64,000 bases of DNA from positions 1 to 64,000 of the forward strand of contig NZ_CDDB01000072.1 in assembly GCF_000820105.1 (NCBI RefSeq). Reading direction: 5' to 3'. Shown piece by piece: positions 7,074-15,258 of the stretch. The position numbers and the translations under genes were made by a program. This stretch comes from Aeromonas schubertii (GTDB lineage: Bacteria; Pseudomonadota; Gammaproteobacteria; Enterobacterales; Aeromonadaceae). How positions within the stretch are numbered: the first letter of the stretch is position 1; every line of letters starts with the position of its first letter. The notes below the pieces were generated by a model. That model had not been told where the DNA came from, did not search any database, and saw nothing but the letters and a program-made list of their open reading frames with translations.

Positions 7074-9865
7074 TGCGCTGGAATGAATTTGACGCAGCCG
7101 TGCTCTCGCGTATTCCGCCGGAGCGGCTGGTGAGCGACCCGGATCTTCGGCTGGCCCACGGCACGGACGCCAGCTTCTACCGGCTGGTGCCCGAGCGCAT
7201 CGTGCGCCTCGACTCTCTCGATGAGGTGCGCTTTGTGCTGGCGGTGTGCCGCGAATTGCACCTGCCGTGCACCTTTCGCGCCGCCGGCACCAGCCTCTCG
7301 GGCCAGGCCCTGAGCGATTCGGTGCTCATCACCCTGACCGACAGCTGGCGCGGCCACCGCATTCTGGACGAGGGGGCCCGCATCGCCCTGCAACCCGGGG
7401 TGATCGGCGCCGATGCCAACCGCTATCTGGCGCCTCTGGGGCGCAAGATTGGGCCGGATCCGGCCTCCATCAACGCCTGCAAGCTGGGCGGCATCGCCGC
7501 CAACAACGCGAGCGGCATGTGCTGCGGCACTGCCCAGAGCAGCTATCACACCCTGCATGCCATGACCCTGCTGCTGGCCGATGGCACCGTGCTGGAGAGC
7601 GGCGATCCCCACAGCCGCGCCGCCTTTGCGGCTGCGCGCCCGGAGCTGCTCACGGGGCTTGCCGCCCTGCGCGCCGAGGTGCTGGCCAATACCGAGCTTG
7701 CCGCCAAGATCCGCCACAAGTACCGGCTCAAGAACACCACCGGCTACGCCATCAATGCCCTGCTCGATCATGAGGACCCCGTCGATATCCTCACCCACCT
7801 GATGATCGGCTCGGAGGGGACCCTCGGCTTTATCGCCGAGGTGGTGCTCGATACCGTGCCGGAATACCCCCACAAGGCCTCGGCCCTGCTGGTGTTTCGG
7901 GACGCCGAGCAGGCCTGTCTGGCTACTTCGCGCCTTAAAGCTGCGCCGGTGGCGGCGGTGGAGCTGATGGATGGACGATCCCTTCGCTCGGTGGCGGGCA
8001 AGCCCGGCCTGCCGGACTTTATCAAAGAGCTGGACTTGGCCGCTTGCGCCTTGCTTGTCGAGGTGCATGGGGAATCGAAAGAGGTGCTGGTGGATCGCTG
8101 CGAGCAGGTGATGGTCATGGCGGACGAGTTCGCCCAGGTCGCCTCTGTGCCCTTTACCAAGGAGAGCGCCGGCCTCTGGGCCATTCGCAAGGGGCTCTTC
8201 CCGGCGGTGGGGGCGGTGCGCACCACCGGCACCACCGTCATCATCGAGGATGTCGCCTTTCCCATCGAGCGTCTGGCCGAAGGGGTAGCTGGGCTGCAGC
8301 AACTGTTCGATCGCTTCGAATACGATGAAGCCATCATCTTCGGCCACGCGCTGGAGGGAAACCTGCACTTCGTCTTTACCCAGGGGTTCGACGATCCGGC
8401 CCAGGTGGCCCGCTACGGCGCCTTTATGGATGCGGTGGCCGAGCTGGTCGCCGTGCGTTTTGGCGGGTCCCTCAAGGCCGAGCACGGCACCGGCCGCAAC
8501 ATGGCCCCCTATGTGGAGCTGGAATGGGGGCCGGAGGGGATGGCGCTGATGCGGCGCATCAAGGCGCTGATCGACCCCGATAACCTGCTCAATCCCGGCG
8601 TCATCATCAACGATAACCCCAATGCCCACTTGGCCCATCTCAAGCCCATGCCGGCGAGCGATGCCATCGTGGACCCCTGCATCGAGTGCGGCTTTTGCGA
8701 GGCGGTCTGCCCCTCGCGCACCCTGTCGCTGTCACCACGTCAGCGCATCGTGCTCTATCGCGAACTGGCCCGCCGCAATCGTGCCGATGAGCCCTCCAAC
8801 CAGCTGGCCCGGCTGTTTGACTATCAGGGCATCGACACCTGCGCCGCCACCGGGCTCTGCGCCGATCGCTGCCCGGTGGGCATCAATACCGGCAGCCTTA
8901 TCAAGAAATTGCGCAGCGAAAAGTACAGCCGCTTCGTGCCCATCGCCCGCTGGAGCGCCGATCACTTCGCCGGGGTCACTCGCACGGCCCGTGGGGCCCT
9001 CGGCCTCAAAGCCATTGCCGGCAAGATGTTGGGGGAGAAAGCGCTGGTCGGATTGGTGAACGGGGTTCGCCATCTGAGCGGCCAGCGCACACCCGCCTGG
9101 CTGCCCACCCTGCCGGGGCCGAGCCGTTACCAGTGGCCGCAAGGGGAGGGGAGCAATGGCGGATCCGGCGAGCGCGCCGTGGTTTATCTGCCTTCCTGCG
9201 CCAGCCGGGTATTCGGCCAGCAGGAGGAAGCTCCGTCACTGCCGGACGTGGTGTTATCCCTGCTCAAGAAGGCGGGCTGCCGGGTCATAGTGCCGGCGAG
9301 AGTTGAGGGGCTCTGCTGCGGCATGCCCTATGACAGCAAGGGGATGAGTGAGGTAGCGGAAGCCAAGCGTACTGATCTGGTCGAGGCCCTGTGGCAGGCA
9401 AGCGAACAGGGGCGCTGGCCCGTGCTGCTCGACACCAGCCCCTGCGTGCAGCGGCTGCTCTCGGGGGAGCTCGGCAAGGGCCTTCGGGTGTTCGAGCCCT
9501 CCGCCTTTGTGCTGGAACACCTGCTGCCCCACCTTGAGCTGACTCCCATCGATGAGACTGTGATGCTCCATATCACCTGCAGCAGCCGGCGCATGGGGCT
9601 GGGGGAGGCGATGCTCAGCGTCGCCCGCGCCTGCGCCCGGGAGGTGATCGTGCCTGAGCATATTCAGTGCTGCGGCTTTGCCGGCGACAAGGGGCTGATG
9701 ACCCCGGAGCTCAACGCCGCCGCACTCGCCAGCCTGCCCGCCCAGGTGCCCACCGATTGCCGCCAGGGCTTTAGCAATAGCCGTACCTGTGAAATGGGGC
9801 TTAGCCAGCACGCCGGCATTCCCTATCACAGCATCCTCTATCTGGTGGATCAGGCGGCGAGATAA
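7073..9865 (+). CDS. dld: FAD/Fe-S D-lactate dehydrogenase (Dld-II type)
   Basis: A 930-residue fused enzyme. Residues about 30-450 are an FAD-binding PCMH/GlcD-like dehydrogenase (ARIALQPGVIGADANRYL, then GCKLGG-type and GTAQSSYHT regions, GSEGTLGFIAEV and HGTGRN). Next come two ferredoxin clusters (CIECGFCEAVCPS; CAATGLCADRCPVG), and the C-terminal part has two CCG domains (GLCCGMPYDSKG; ITCSSRRMG and CCGFAGDKG). This build matches Shewanella Dld-II, a quinone-linked D-lactate dehydrogenase. The reading frame is open for 102 codons further upstream, but that part lies inside lldG in another frame; the ATG at 7073 gives the family start. It ends the lactate operon and allows use of both lactate isomers. 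Confidence 0.93.
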   Translation: MRWNEFDAAVLSRIPPERLVSDPDLRLAHGTDASFYRLVPERIVRLDSLDEVRFVLAVCRELHLPCTFRAAGTSLSGQALSDSVLITLTDSWRGHRILDEGARIALQPGVIGADANRYLAPLGRKIGPDPASINACKLGGIAANNASGMCCGTAQSSYHTLHAMTLLLADGTVLESGDPHSRAAFAAARPELLTGLAALRAEVLANTELAAKIRHKYRLKNTTGYAINALLDHEDPVDILTHLMIGSEGTLGFIAEVVLDTVPEYPHKASALLVFRDAEQACLATSRLKAAPVAAVELMDGRSLRSVAGKPGLPDFIKELDLAACALLVEVHGESKEVLVDRCEQVMVMADEFAQVASVPFTKESAGLWAIRKGLFPAVGAVRTTGTTVIIEDVAFPIERLAEGVAGLQQLFDRFEYDEAIIFGHALEGNLHFVFTQGFDDPAQVARYGAFMDAVAELVAVRFGGSLKAEHGTGRNMAPYVELEWGPEGMALMRRIKALIDPDNLLNPGVIINDNPNAHLAHLKPMPASDAIVDPCIECGFCEAVCPSRTLSLSPRQRIVLYRELARRNRADEPSNQLARLFDYQGIDTCAATGLCADRCPVGINTGSLIKKLRSEKYSRFVPIARWSADHFAGVTRTARGALGLKAIAGKMLGEKALVGLVNGVRHLSGQRTPAWLPTLPGPSRYQWPQGEGSNGGSGERAVVYLPSCASRVFGQQEEAPSLPDVVLSLLKKAGCRVIVPARVEGLCCGMPYDSKGMSEVAEAKRTDLVEALWQASEQGRWPVLLDTSPCVQRLLSGELGKGLRVFEPSAFVLEHLLPHLELTPIDETVMLHITCSSRRMGLGEAMLSVARACAREVIVPEHIQCCGFAGDKGLMTPELNAAALASLPAQVPTDCRQGFSNSRTCEMGLSQHAGIPYHSILYLVDQAAR

Positions 9866-9868
9866 ATA

Positions 9869-9900
9869 AAACCCGGCCGAATACACTCGGCCGGGGTTAT
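9869..9900 (+). terminator. Terminator of the lactate operon
   Basis: ACCCGGCCGA pairs with TCGGCCGGGGT (one bulged G), with a six-base loop, three bases after the dld stop. The T-tract is short (TTATT). Confidence 0.65.
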
Positions 9901-10116
9901 TCGTTGCCAGGGTTAGGTATGACGCGGCTATTTTGCAGCTGACAGCCGCCTTGAGTGCATCAGTTGGGCGAGTGGAGGCGGCAAGAGCAGCTGGGCGCGA
10001 GCGAGGGAGGGGGCAGCGGCATACGTTGGAAAGGTAGCAACCAAGCGAGAAACAGGCCAAGGGGCTAAGCCGGGAGGATTGCCACCTTGCTGAGGGACTG
10101 TGGTGAATCGATAACG
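9901..10116. other. Spacer between two terminators
   Basis: About 215 bases between the terminator of the lactate operon and that of fis. There is a possible short hairpin near 9921-9946 (GCGGCT with AGCCGC). I see no gene, tRNA or clear regulatory site. Confidence 0.5.
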
Positions 10117-10156
10117 AAAAAGGCACTCTCATATAAATGAAAGTGCCTTTGTTTTT
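10117..10156 (-). terminator. Terminator of dusB-fis
   Basis: AAAGGCACT (10119-10127) pairs with AGTGCCTTT (10142-10150), and the flanking bases extend the pairing. A T-run follows on both strands, so the hairpin can work in both directions. It lies 22 bases past the fis stop. Confidence 0.8.
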
Positions 10157-10177
10157 CAATGTTTTGGCTATTGAAGC

Positions 10178-10474
10178 TTAGTTCATGCCGTAGCGCTTGA
10201 GCTTCTTGCGCAGGGTACCACGGTTGATGCCCATCATGATGGCAGCACGAGTCTGGTTGCCACGGGTGTACTGCATGATCACGTCCAGCATGGGAGCCTC
10301 GACTTCGGAGAGGACCATATCGTACAGTTCCACCACTTCTTGACCATTCAACTGGGCCAGGTAGTTACGCAAGGCCTGTTGCACAGAGTCACGCAGGGGG
10401 CGCTGGGTCGGCTCGGCGGCGTGATTGTGAGTGGTCGTTACCAATGCATCAGAAGTCAGGGTTTGTTCGAACAT
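10178..10474 (-). CDS. fis: DNA-binding protein Fis
   Basis: A 98-residue nucleoid protein, the same length as E. coli Fis. The C-terminal helix-turn-helix (residues 74-95, [20 protein letters not shown], ending KLKRYGMN) is nearly the E. coli sequence, and the dimer core [17 protein letters not shown] is intact. Fis bends DNA, activates rRNA and tRNA promoters during fast growth and takes part in several site-specific recombinations. It follows dusB by 25 bp on the same strand, the conserved dusB-fis operon, and should be read from the dusB promoter. Confidence 0.98.
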   Translation of the reverse strand: MFEQTLTSDALVTTTHNHAAEPTQRPLRDSVQQALRNYLAQLNGQEVVELYDMVLSEVEAPMLDVIMQYTRGNQTRAAIMMGINRGTLRKKLKRYGMN

Positions 10475-10499
10475 ATTCGGTCGGCTCTTATGTTATGCG

Positions 10500-11465
10500 T
10501 TAACCTAATCCATCGAAATACGCTTCAAGTGCCTCAAGTTGTGCCGTGGCACATTCCAGGCCATTGAAGCGCCTACGGAATTCTCGGCCCGTCTCATCCC
10601 CGTCCAGATACCATCCCACGTGCTTGCGAGCGATACGTGCCCCCAGATACTCACCGTAGAAACGGTGCAGGTTGGCGACGTGCTCCAGCATCAGGGCCCT
10701 GACCTCATCCCGCGGCGGCGGAGGCAGAAGGGTACCTGTGGCCAGGTAGTGACGGATTTCCCGGAAAATCCAGGGTCGTCCTTGTGCAGCTCGGCCGATC
10801 ATCACGGCATCGGCACCGGTATAGTCGAGGACATACCGGGCCTTCTCCGGACTGTTGATGTCGCCATTGGCGACAACAGGAATCGATACGGCCTGCTTAA
10901 TCGCCCTGATGGTGTCGTACTCCGCCTCCCCTTTATAGAGGCAGGCGCGGGTGCGACCATGCACGGCAAGGGCCTTGATACCGCAATCTTCGGCGATTCG
11001 GGCGATCTCCACGCCATTGCGGTTATCCGGATCCCATCCTGTGCGGATCTTCAAGGTGACAGGCACCTCTACTGCATCGACCACGGCCCGGCAGATGGCT
11101 CTGACCTGGACTGGGTCGCGCAGCAGGGCGGAGCCTGCCAGCTTCTTATTCACTTTCTTCGCCGGGCAACCCATGTTGATGTCGACGATCTGCGCCCCGT
11201 GCTCTACGTTGTAGCGGGCCGCATACGCCATCATCTCCGGATCGGCACCGGCAATCTGTACCGAACGGATACCACCTTCCGCAGCATGATCCATCCGCAT
11301 CCGGGTCTTCTGGGAATCCCAGACATCCGGATTGGCCAACAACATCTCGGACACCGCCATCCCGGCACCCAGGCGCAAGCAAAGCTCGCGAAATGGACGG
11401 TCAGTAACACCGGCCATGGGAGCGACGATCAGGGGGGTATCAAGCGTGTGGGGACCTATCTGCAT
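10500..11465 (-). CDS. dusB: tRNA-dihydrouridine synthase B
   Basis: A 321-residue FMN enzyme, exactly the length of E. coli DusB, that reduces uridine to dihydrouridine in the tRNA D-loop. Visible motifs are APMAGVTDRPFR near the start, the active-site region NMGCPAKKV (catalytic Cys), the LKIRTGWD strand and ANGDI, then MIGRAAQGRPW for phosphate binding. The frame is open 14 codons further upstream, but that extension covers the promoter -10 element, so the ATG at 11465 is correct. It is the first gene of the dusB-fis operon. prmA, which precedes dusB in E. coli, is here 6.8 kb away. Confidence 0.97.
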   Translation of the reverse strand: MQIGPHTLDTPLIVAPMAGVTDRPFRELCLRLGAGMAVSEMLLANPDVWDSQKTRMRMDHAAEGGIRSVQIAGADPEMMAYAARYNVEHGAQIVDINMGCPAKKVNKKLAGSALLRDPVQVRAICRAVVDAVEVPVTLKIRTGWDPDNRNGVEIARIAEDCGIKALAVHGRTRACLYKGEAEYDTIRAIKQAVSIPVVANGDINSPEKARYVLDYTGADAVMIGRAAQGRPWIFREIRHYLATGTLLPPPPRDEVRALMLEHVANLHRFYGEYLGARIARKHVGWYLDGDETGREFRRRFNGLECATAQLEALEAYFDGLG

Positions 11466-11496
11466 TACTACGGTTACCATCGGCTTAGGGCGGCGT

Positions 11497-11525
11497 ATAT
11501 TACGCATTTTTTAGGCAGGAGAAAA
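11497..11525 (-). promoter_or_regulatory. Stringent-type promoter of dusB-fis
   Basis: On the minus strand a -35 TTTTCT and -10 TAATAT are 17 bases apart. The bases after the -10 are GC-rich (ACGCCGCCC), the type of discriminator found at the E. coli fis promoter and tied to ppGpp/DksA control. The expected transcript start is about 25 bases before the dusB ATG. Confidence 0.65.
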
Positions 11526-11743
11526 GGTTAGTATTTGAGCGTCAGGCAACTTTTTTTCGGAAAAAAATGGCCTCCAAGGCTTGCAAAATCTGGATAGCTT
11601 GCAAATCAGCCAATTGATGCCGACCCGCGCCGAATGAGGGGCGAGTCAATTGTCTTTTTCTGTCTGGCGCACCTTTGCGCTATCATACGGCGCTTGTGCA
11701 GAGCAAAAGCTCTAGTCAATTTATTAACATCTACAGGGTGACC

Positions 11744-13141
11744 ATGACAGCACGGATTATCGGGATAGGGGGCGCACTGCTGTGCTGTCTTCTGTCGGTC
11801 AGGGTAGGGGCCGCAGAGGTGACGTTTGCCGAGGCGTGGAGCCGTCTGCTGCAGCAGGACGAGGGACTCGCCGCCGAGCGGGAGGGGGTGTCGCGGGCAC
11901 AGGCCATGCGCGAGGCCGCCAGGGATCTCTATCTGCCGAAGATTGACGTGGGGGCGAGCTACACCCGCCTCGACCAGCCGGTGGAGATGGACATGCTCGA
12001 TCTCAACCCAATGGCAGGCAAGCGGGATCTGATCCTCGCCCTGGGGCGGCTGTTCGGGGTCGGCGCCAGCTCCTTTGTGACCCCTCTGACCGAGCAGAAC
12101 GTGGTGACCAGCTCGGTCAAGATGCTCTGGCCCCTCTTTGTCGGCGGGCGCATCGATGCGGCCCAGGACATCCGCGAGGCTCAGGTGAACGAGGCGCGTG
12201 AGCTGCTGGCCATCAAGCAGCAGGCCAGCTTCGAGAATCTCTCCCAGACCTATTTTGGCGTGGTGCTGGCGCGCCAGGTGGTGCAGACCCGCCAGGAGAT
12301 AGAGCAGGGATTGGCTCACCACTACGATCACGCCAGAAAGCTCGAGGCCCAGGGGCAGATCGCCCGGGTCGAGCTGCTCTCCGCCCAGTCGGCCCTGGAT
12401 CGCGCCCGCATCGAGACCCAGAAGGCGCGCCGCAGCCTGGAGATCGCCGAGCTGGCCCTGTCGCGGCTCATCAAGCTCGATGGCGCCGAACCGAGCAACC
12501 CCCTCTTCGTCAACCAGCAGACCCCGCCGCTCGCTCCCCTGGTGACCCAGACCCTGGCGGTTCACCCCGGTCTCAAGATGCTGATGGCCAAGCGCGAGCA
12601 GGCCAAGGGGCTGATCCGGGTCGAGCAGGGTAAGTATGCCCCCGAGGTGTTTCTCTACGGTAACTACAACCTCTACGAGCAGGATACCCTGGCGGCCAAG
12701 ATGGCACCGGACTGGCTGGTGGGGGTCGGGGTCTCATTGCCCCTGGTGAGCCGTGACGGTCGCTCCGAGATGGTGGCCGCCGCCAAGAGTGCCGAGCTGC
12801 AGGTCAACCATCTGGAGGCCAAGACTCGCCGCGACCTCGAGCTCTTGGTGGAGAAAACCTGGCGCGAGGCAGGTCAGGCGCTGGAGGAGTACCAATCCCT
12901 CTCCTCGACCCAGCAGTTGGCCGAGGAGAACGTCAAGCTGCGCGACAAGGCCTTCGGTCAGGGGCTCTCCACCTCACTGGATGTGGTGGATGCCCGTAAC
13001 CAGCTGGCCGGGGTCAAGACCCAGCGCGCCGCCGCCGCCTATCAATACGTGGTCTCACTGGCGCGCCTGATGGCCCTGGGTGGCGAGACCGATCAGTTCA
13101 GACACTACCAGCAAGAGCAGGGCATAGAGGTGACCCAATGA
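11744..13141 (+). CDS. TolC-family outer-membrane efflux protein
   Basis: A 465-residue outer-membrane factor. A signal peptide (residues 1-22, ending VRVGAA) is followed by two repeats of the TolC/OEP fold: long helices rich in Ala, Glu and Gln, with VTSSVKMLWPLFVGGRID and GVGVSLPLVSRDGR marking the two beta-strand regions. It should form the trimeric exit duct. The frame is open 23 codons upstream, but the signal peptide fixes the start at 11744. It overlaps the next gene by four bases (ATGA) and heads a four-gene efflux operon that also encodes a fusion protein and two ABC-2 permeases. Confidence 0.87.
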   Translation: MTARIIGIGGALLCCLLSVRVGAAEVTFAEAWSRLLQQDEGLAAEREGVSRAQAMREAARDLYLPKIDVGASYTRLDQPVEMDMLDLNPMAGKRDLILALGRLFGVGASSFVTPLTEQNVVTSSVKMLWPLFVGGRIDAAQDIREAQVNEARELLAIKQQASFENLSQTYFGVVLARQVVQTRQEIEQGLAHHYDHARKLEAQGQIARVELLSAQSALDRARIETQKARRSLEIAELALSRLIKLDGAEPSNPLFVNQQTPPLAPLVTQTLAVHPGLKMLMAKREQAKGLIRVEQGKYAPEVFLYGNYNLYEQDTLAAKMAPDWLVGVGVSLPLVSRDGRSEMVAAAKSAELQVNHLEAKTRRDLELLVEKTWREAGQALEEYQSLSSTQQLAEENVKLRDKAFGQGLSTSLDVVDARNQLAGVKTQRAAAAYQYVVSLARLMALGGETDQFRHYQQEQGIEVTQ

Positions 13142-14136
13142 GTGCGTTGAAGCAGAGCATGAATTCCAAGCGACCCCTGATCCTGCTCGGGGTCCTGATG
13201 CTGGCCGTCACCTGGCTGGGCTGGCGCTTCTGGCTTGCCTACCAGCCCGAGCCGGTGCGACTGCAGGGCCAGATAGAGGCCCAGCAGTACTCGGTCTCCT
13301 CCAAGGTGCCGGGCCGTATCGACGAGGTGCTGGTGCACAAGGGGCAAAAACTCAAGGCCGGGGATCTGGTCTTCACCCTGGCCAGCCCCGAGATCGAGGC
13401 CAAATTGACCCAGGCCAAGGCCGGCGAGGCGGCGGCCGATGCCCTGGCCCAGCAGGCCGAGAAGGGGGCGCGTGCCCAGCAGATCGCCGCGGCCAAGGAT
13501 CAGTGGCAAAAGGCCAAGGCGGCCGCCGAGCTGCGCGGCAAGACCTATCAGCGGGTGGCCAGCCTCCATCGGGACGGGGTGCTCCCCTTGCAGAAGCGGG
13601 ACGAAGCATGGACCGCCTGGCAGGCGGCCCGCTACACCGAGGGGATGGCCTGGCAACAGTATCAGCTGGCCCTCGAGGGGGCCCAGGCCGAGACCAAGGT
13701 GGCGGCTCGTGAGAAGGCGCGTATGGCCGCCGGCTCGGTGGCCGAGGTGGAGGCCTATCTCGCCGACACCCGCGTCCCCAGCCCCCATCAGGGGGAGGTG
13801 AGCCAGGTGCTGCTGCGCAGTGGCGAGCTGGCCCCCCAGGGCTTCCCGGTGGTGACCCTGCTCGACATGGACGATGCCTGGGCCGTGCTCCATGTGCGTG
13901 AAGATCAGTTGGCTCGCTTCCCCATGGGGGCCGAGTTTGAGGCGCGTCTTCCGGCCTTGGGTGATGCTCCTTATCGCTTCAGGGTGACCCATGTGGCCGT
14001 GATGGGGGATTTCGCCACCTGGCGGGCCACCGATACCCGCCAGGGCTTCGACATGCGCACCTTCGAGGTGGAGGCGCGCCCGCTCAACCCCATCCCTGAG
14101 TTGCGGGTGGGCATGAGCGTGCTGGTCGAGCAGTAA
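13138..14136 (+). CDS. HlyD-family membrane fusion protein
   Basis: A 332-residue periplasmic adaptor. One N-terminal membrane anchor (about residues 14-33) is followed by a lipoyl/barrel-sandwich half (GQIEAQQYSVSSKVPGRI, then VHKGQKLKAGDLVF), a helical hairpin rich in Ala and Lys (about 80-200) and the second lipoyl half with SPHQGEVSQVLLRSGE. It is of the YhiI/EmrA-like type and would link the inner-membrane permeases to the TolC-like duct encoded just upstream. The next gene starts directly after its stop, without a gap. Confidence 0.9.
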   Translation: MSALKQSMNSKRPLILLGVLMLAVTWLGWRFWLAYQPEPVRLQGQIEAQQYSVSSKVPGRIDEVLVHKGQKLKAGDLVFTLASPEIEAKLTQAKAGEAAADALAQQAEKGARAQQIAAAKDQWQKAKAAAELRGKTYQRVASLHRDGVLPLQKRDEAWTAWQAARYTEGMAWQQYQLALEGAQAETKVAAREKARMAAGSVAEVEAYLADTRVPSPHQGEVSQVLLRSGELAPQGFPVVTLLDMDDAWAVLHVREDQLARFPMGAEFEARLPALGDAPYRFRVTHVAVMGDFATWRATDTRQGFDMRTFEVEARPLNPIPELRVGMSVLVEQ

Positions 14137-15258
14137 ATGGGGCGTGAACTTCGCCTGCTCTGGCAGGATGGCTGGGGTCGCATGCTGGTGCTCTGGCTTC
14201 CCCTTGGCATGATGCTGCTGCTTTGGTGGATCTTCTCGGCGGCCCTGGTGCGGGATCTTCCCGTCGGTCTGGTCGATCTCGACAAGAGCGCCATGTCGCG
14301 CCAGCTGGCCCGCCAGATGGACGCCTCCCCCTCCCTGCGTCTGGCCGATGAGTATGCCTCGGTGGCGGAGGGGAGCCGCGCCCTGCGCGGGGGAGAGATC
14401 TATGCCCTGGTGGTGATGCCCGCTCATCTGGAGCGGGATGCGCGCCTTGGCACCGGCCCTCGCATCACCGCCTGGAACAACGGCCAGTTTGTGCTTATCG
14501 CCAAGGTGATCGCCAGCGCCCTGGCCCAGGTGGTGGGTACCCTCAACGGCCAGGTTGGCGTGCTGCAGGCGCTGGCCGACGGCAGCGCCCTGCCGGGCGC
14601 CCTTGGCCAGTCGCTGCCGCTCACCGGGCAGGTGACGGCGCTGTACAATCTCAACTCCAGCTACGCCCAGTTTCTTCTTGGCGCCATCTTCCCGGCCGCC
14701 TGGCAGATCCTGCTCATCCTCTACGGGCTCAACGCTCTGGCACGAGAGGACCGCCTGGGGCTGAAGTGGGACGCCGCCGGGATCTGGCCCGCGCTGGGGC
14801 GCAAGTTTGCCCTTCATGGGCTCATCGGTTGGGGCTGGGGTCTGCTGTGGTGCTACGGGCTCTACGGGCTGCTCGGCTATCCCCAACACGGTGATCCCTG
14901 GCTGCTGGCGCTGTCCCTTGGCCTGACCAGCGGCGCCTGTGTGGGCCTGGGCATGCTCTTCTACGCCGGGATCCGCGACGCGGCGCGGGCGGTCTCTATG
15001 GCCGGTGCCCTCACCGCTCCTGGCCTCGCCTTTATGGGGATCACCTTCCCGACCGTCTCCATGGAGAGCTTCGCCACCTTCTGGCGCGCCCTGCTCCCCA
15101 TTTCCCATTACGCCGACATTCAGGTGGCGGTGGCGAGCCACGGGGCCGGGCTGGTCGAGCTGGCGCCCCAGTTCGGGGCTCTTGCCCTGTTCTGGCTCAT
15201 GGTGCCGGCGACCGGCTACTGCTATTTGAGGGCGAGCCGCAAGGAGGCCCAATGCTAG
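14137..15258 (+). CDS. ABC-2 type transporter permease (first)
   Basis: A 373-residue inner-membrane protein of the ABC-2/YhhJ type: an N-terminal helix (residues 17-38), a large periplasmic domain (VGLVDLDKSAMSRQLARQ and following, about 40-170), then five hydrophobic segments. The ATG directly follows the stop of the fusion-protein gene, and the 3' end overlaps the next permease by seven bases. The two permeases probably form a heterodimer. No ATP-binding subunit is encoded in this operon. It is either energised by an ATPase from elsewhere or works in an unknown way; the substrate is unknown. Confidence 0.83.
   Translation: MGRELRLLWQDGWGRMLVLWLPLGMMLLLWWIFSAALVRDLPVGLVDLDKSAMSRQLARQMDASPSLRLADEYASVAEGSRALRGGEIYALVVMPAHLERDARLGTGPRITAWNNGQFVLIAKVIASALAQVVGTLNGQVGVLQALADGSALPGALGQSLPLTGQVTALYNLNSSYAQFLLGAIFPAAWQILLILYGLNALAREDRLGLKWDAAGIWPALGRKFALHGLIGWGWGLLWCYGLYGLLGYPQHGDPWLLALSLGLTSGACVGLGMLFYAGIRDAARAVSMAGALTAPGLAFMGITFPTVSMESFATFWRALLPISHYADIQVAVASHGAGLVELAPQFGALALFWLMVPATGYCYLRASRKEAQC

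Noticed and set aside
9254-10159. 301-codon minus frame spanning the end of dld and the spacer before fis
   Set aside because: It crosses two terminators and is antisense to dld; the translation has no recognisable domain.
13105-15252. Very long open frame (715 codons) on the minus strand over the efflux operon
   Set aside because: Antisense to genes with clear domains; its translation is rich in Gly, His, Gln and Arg, as expected for the opposite strand of GC-rich coding DNA.
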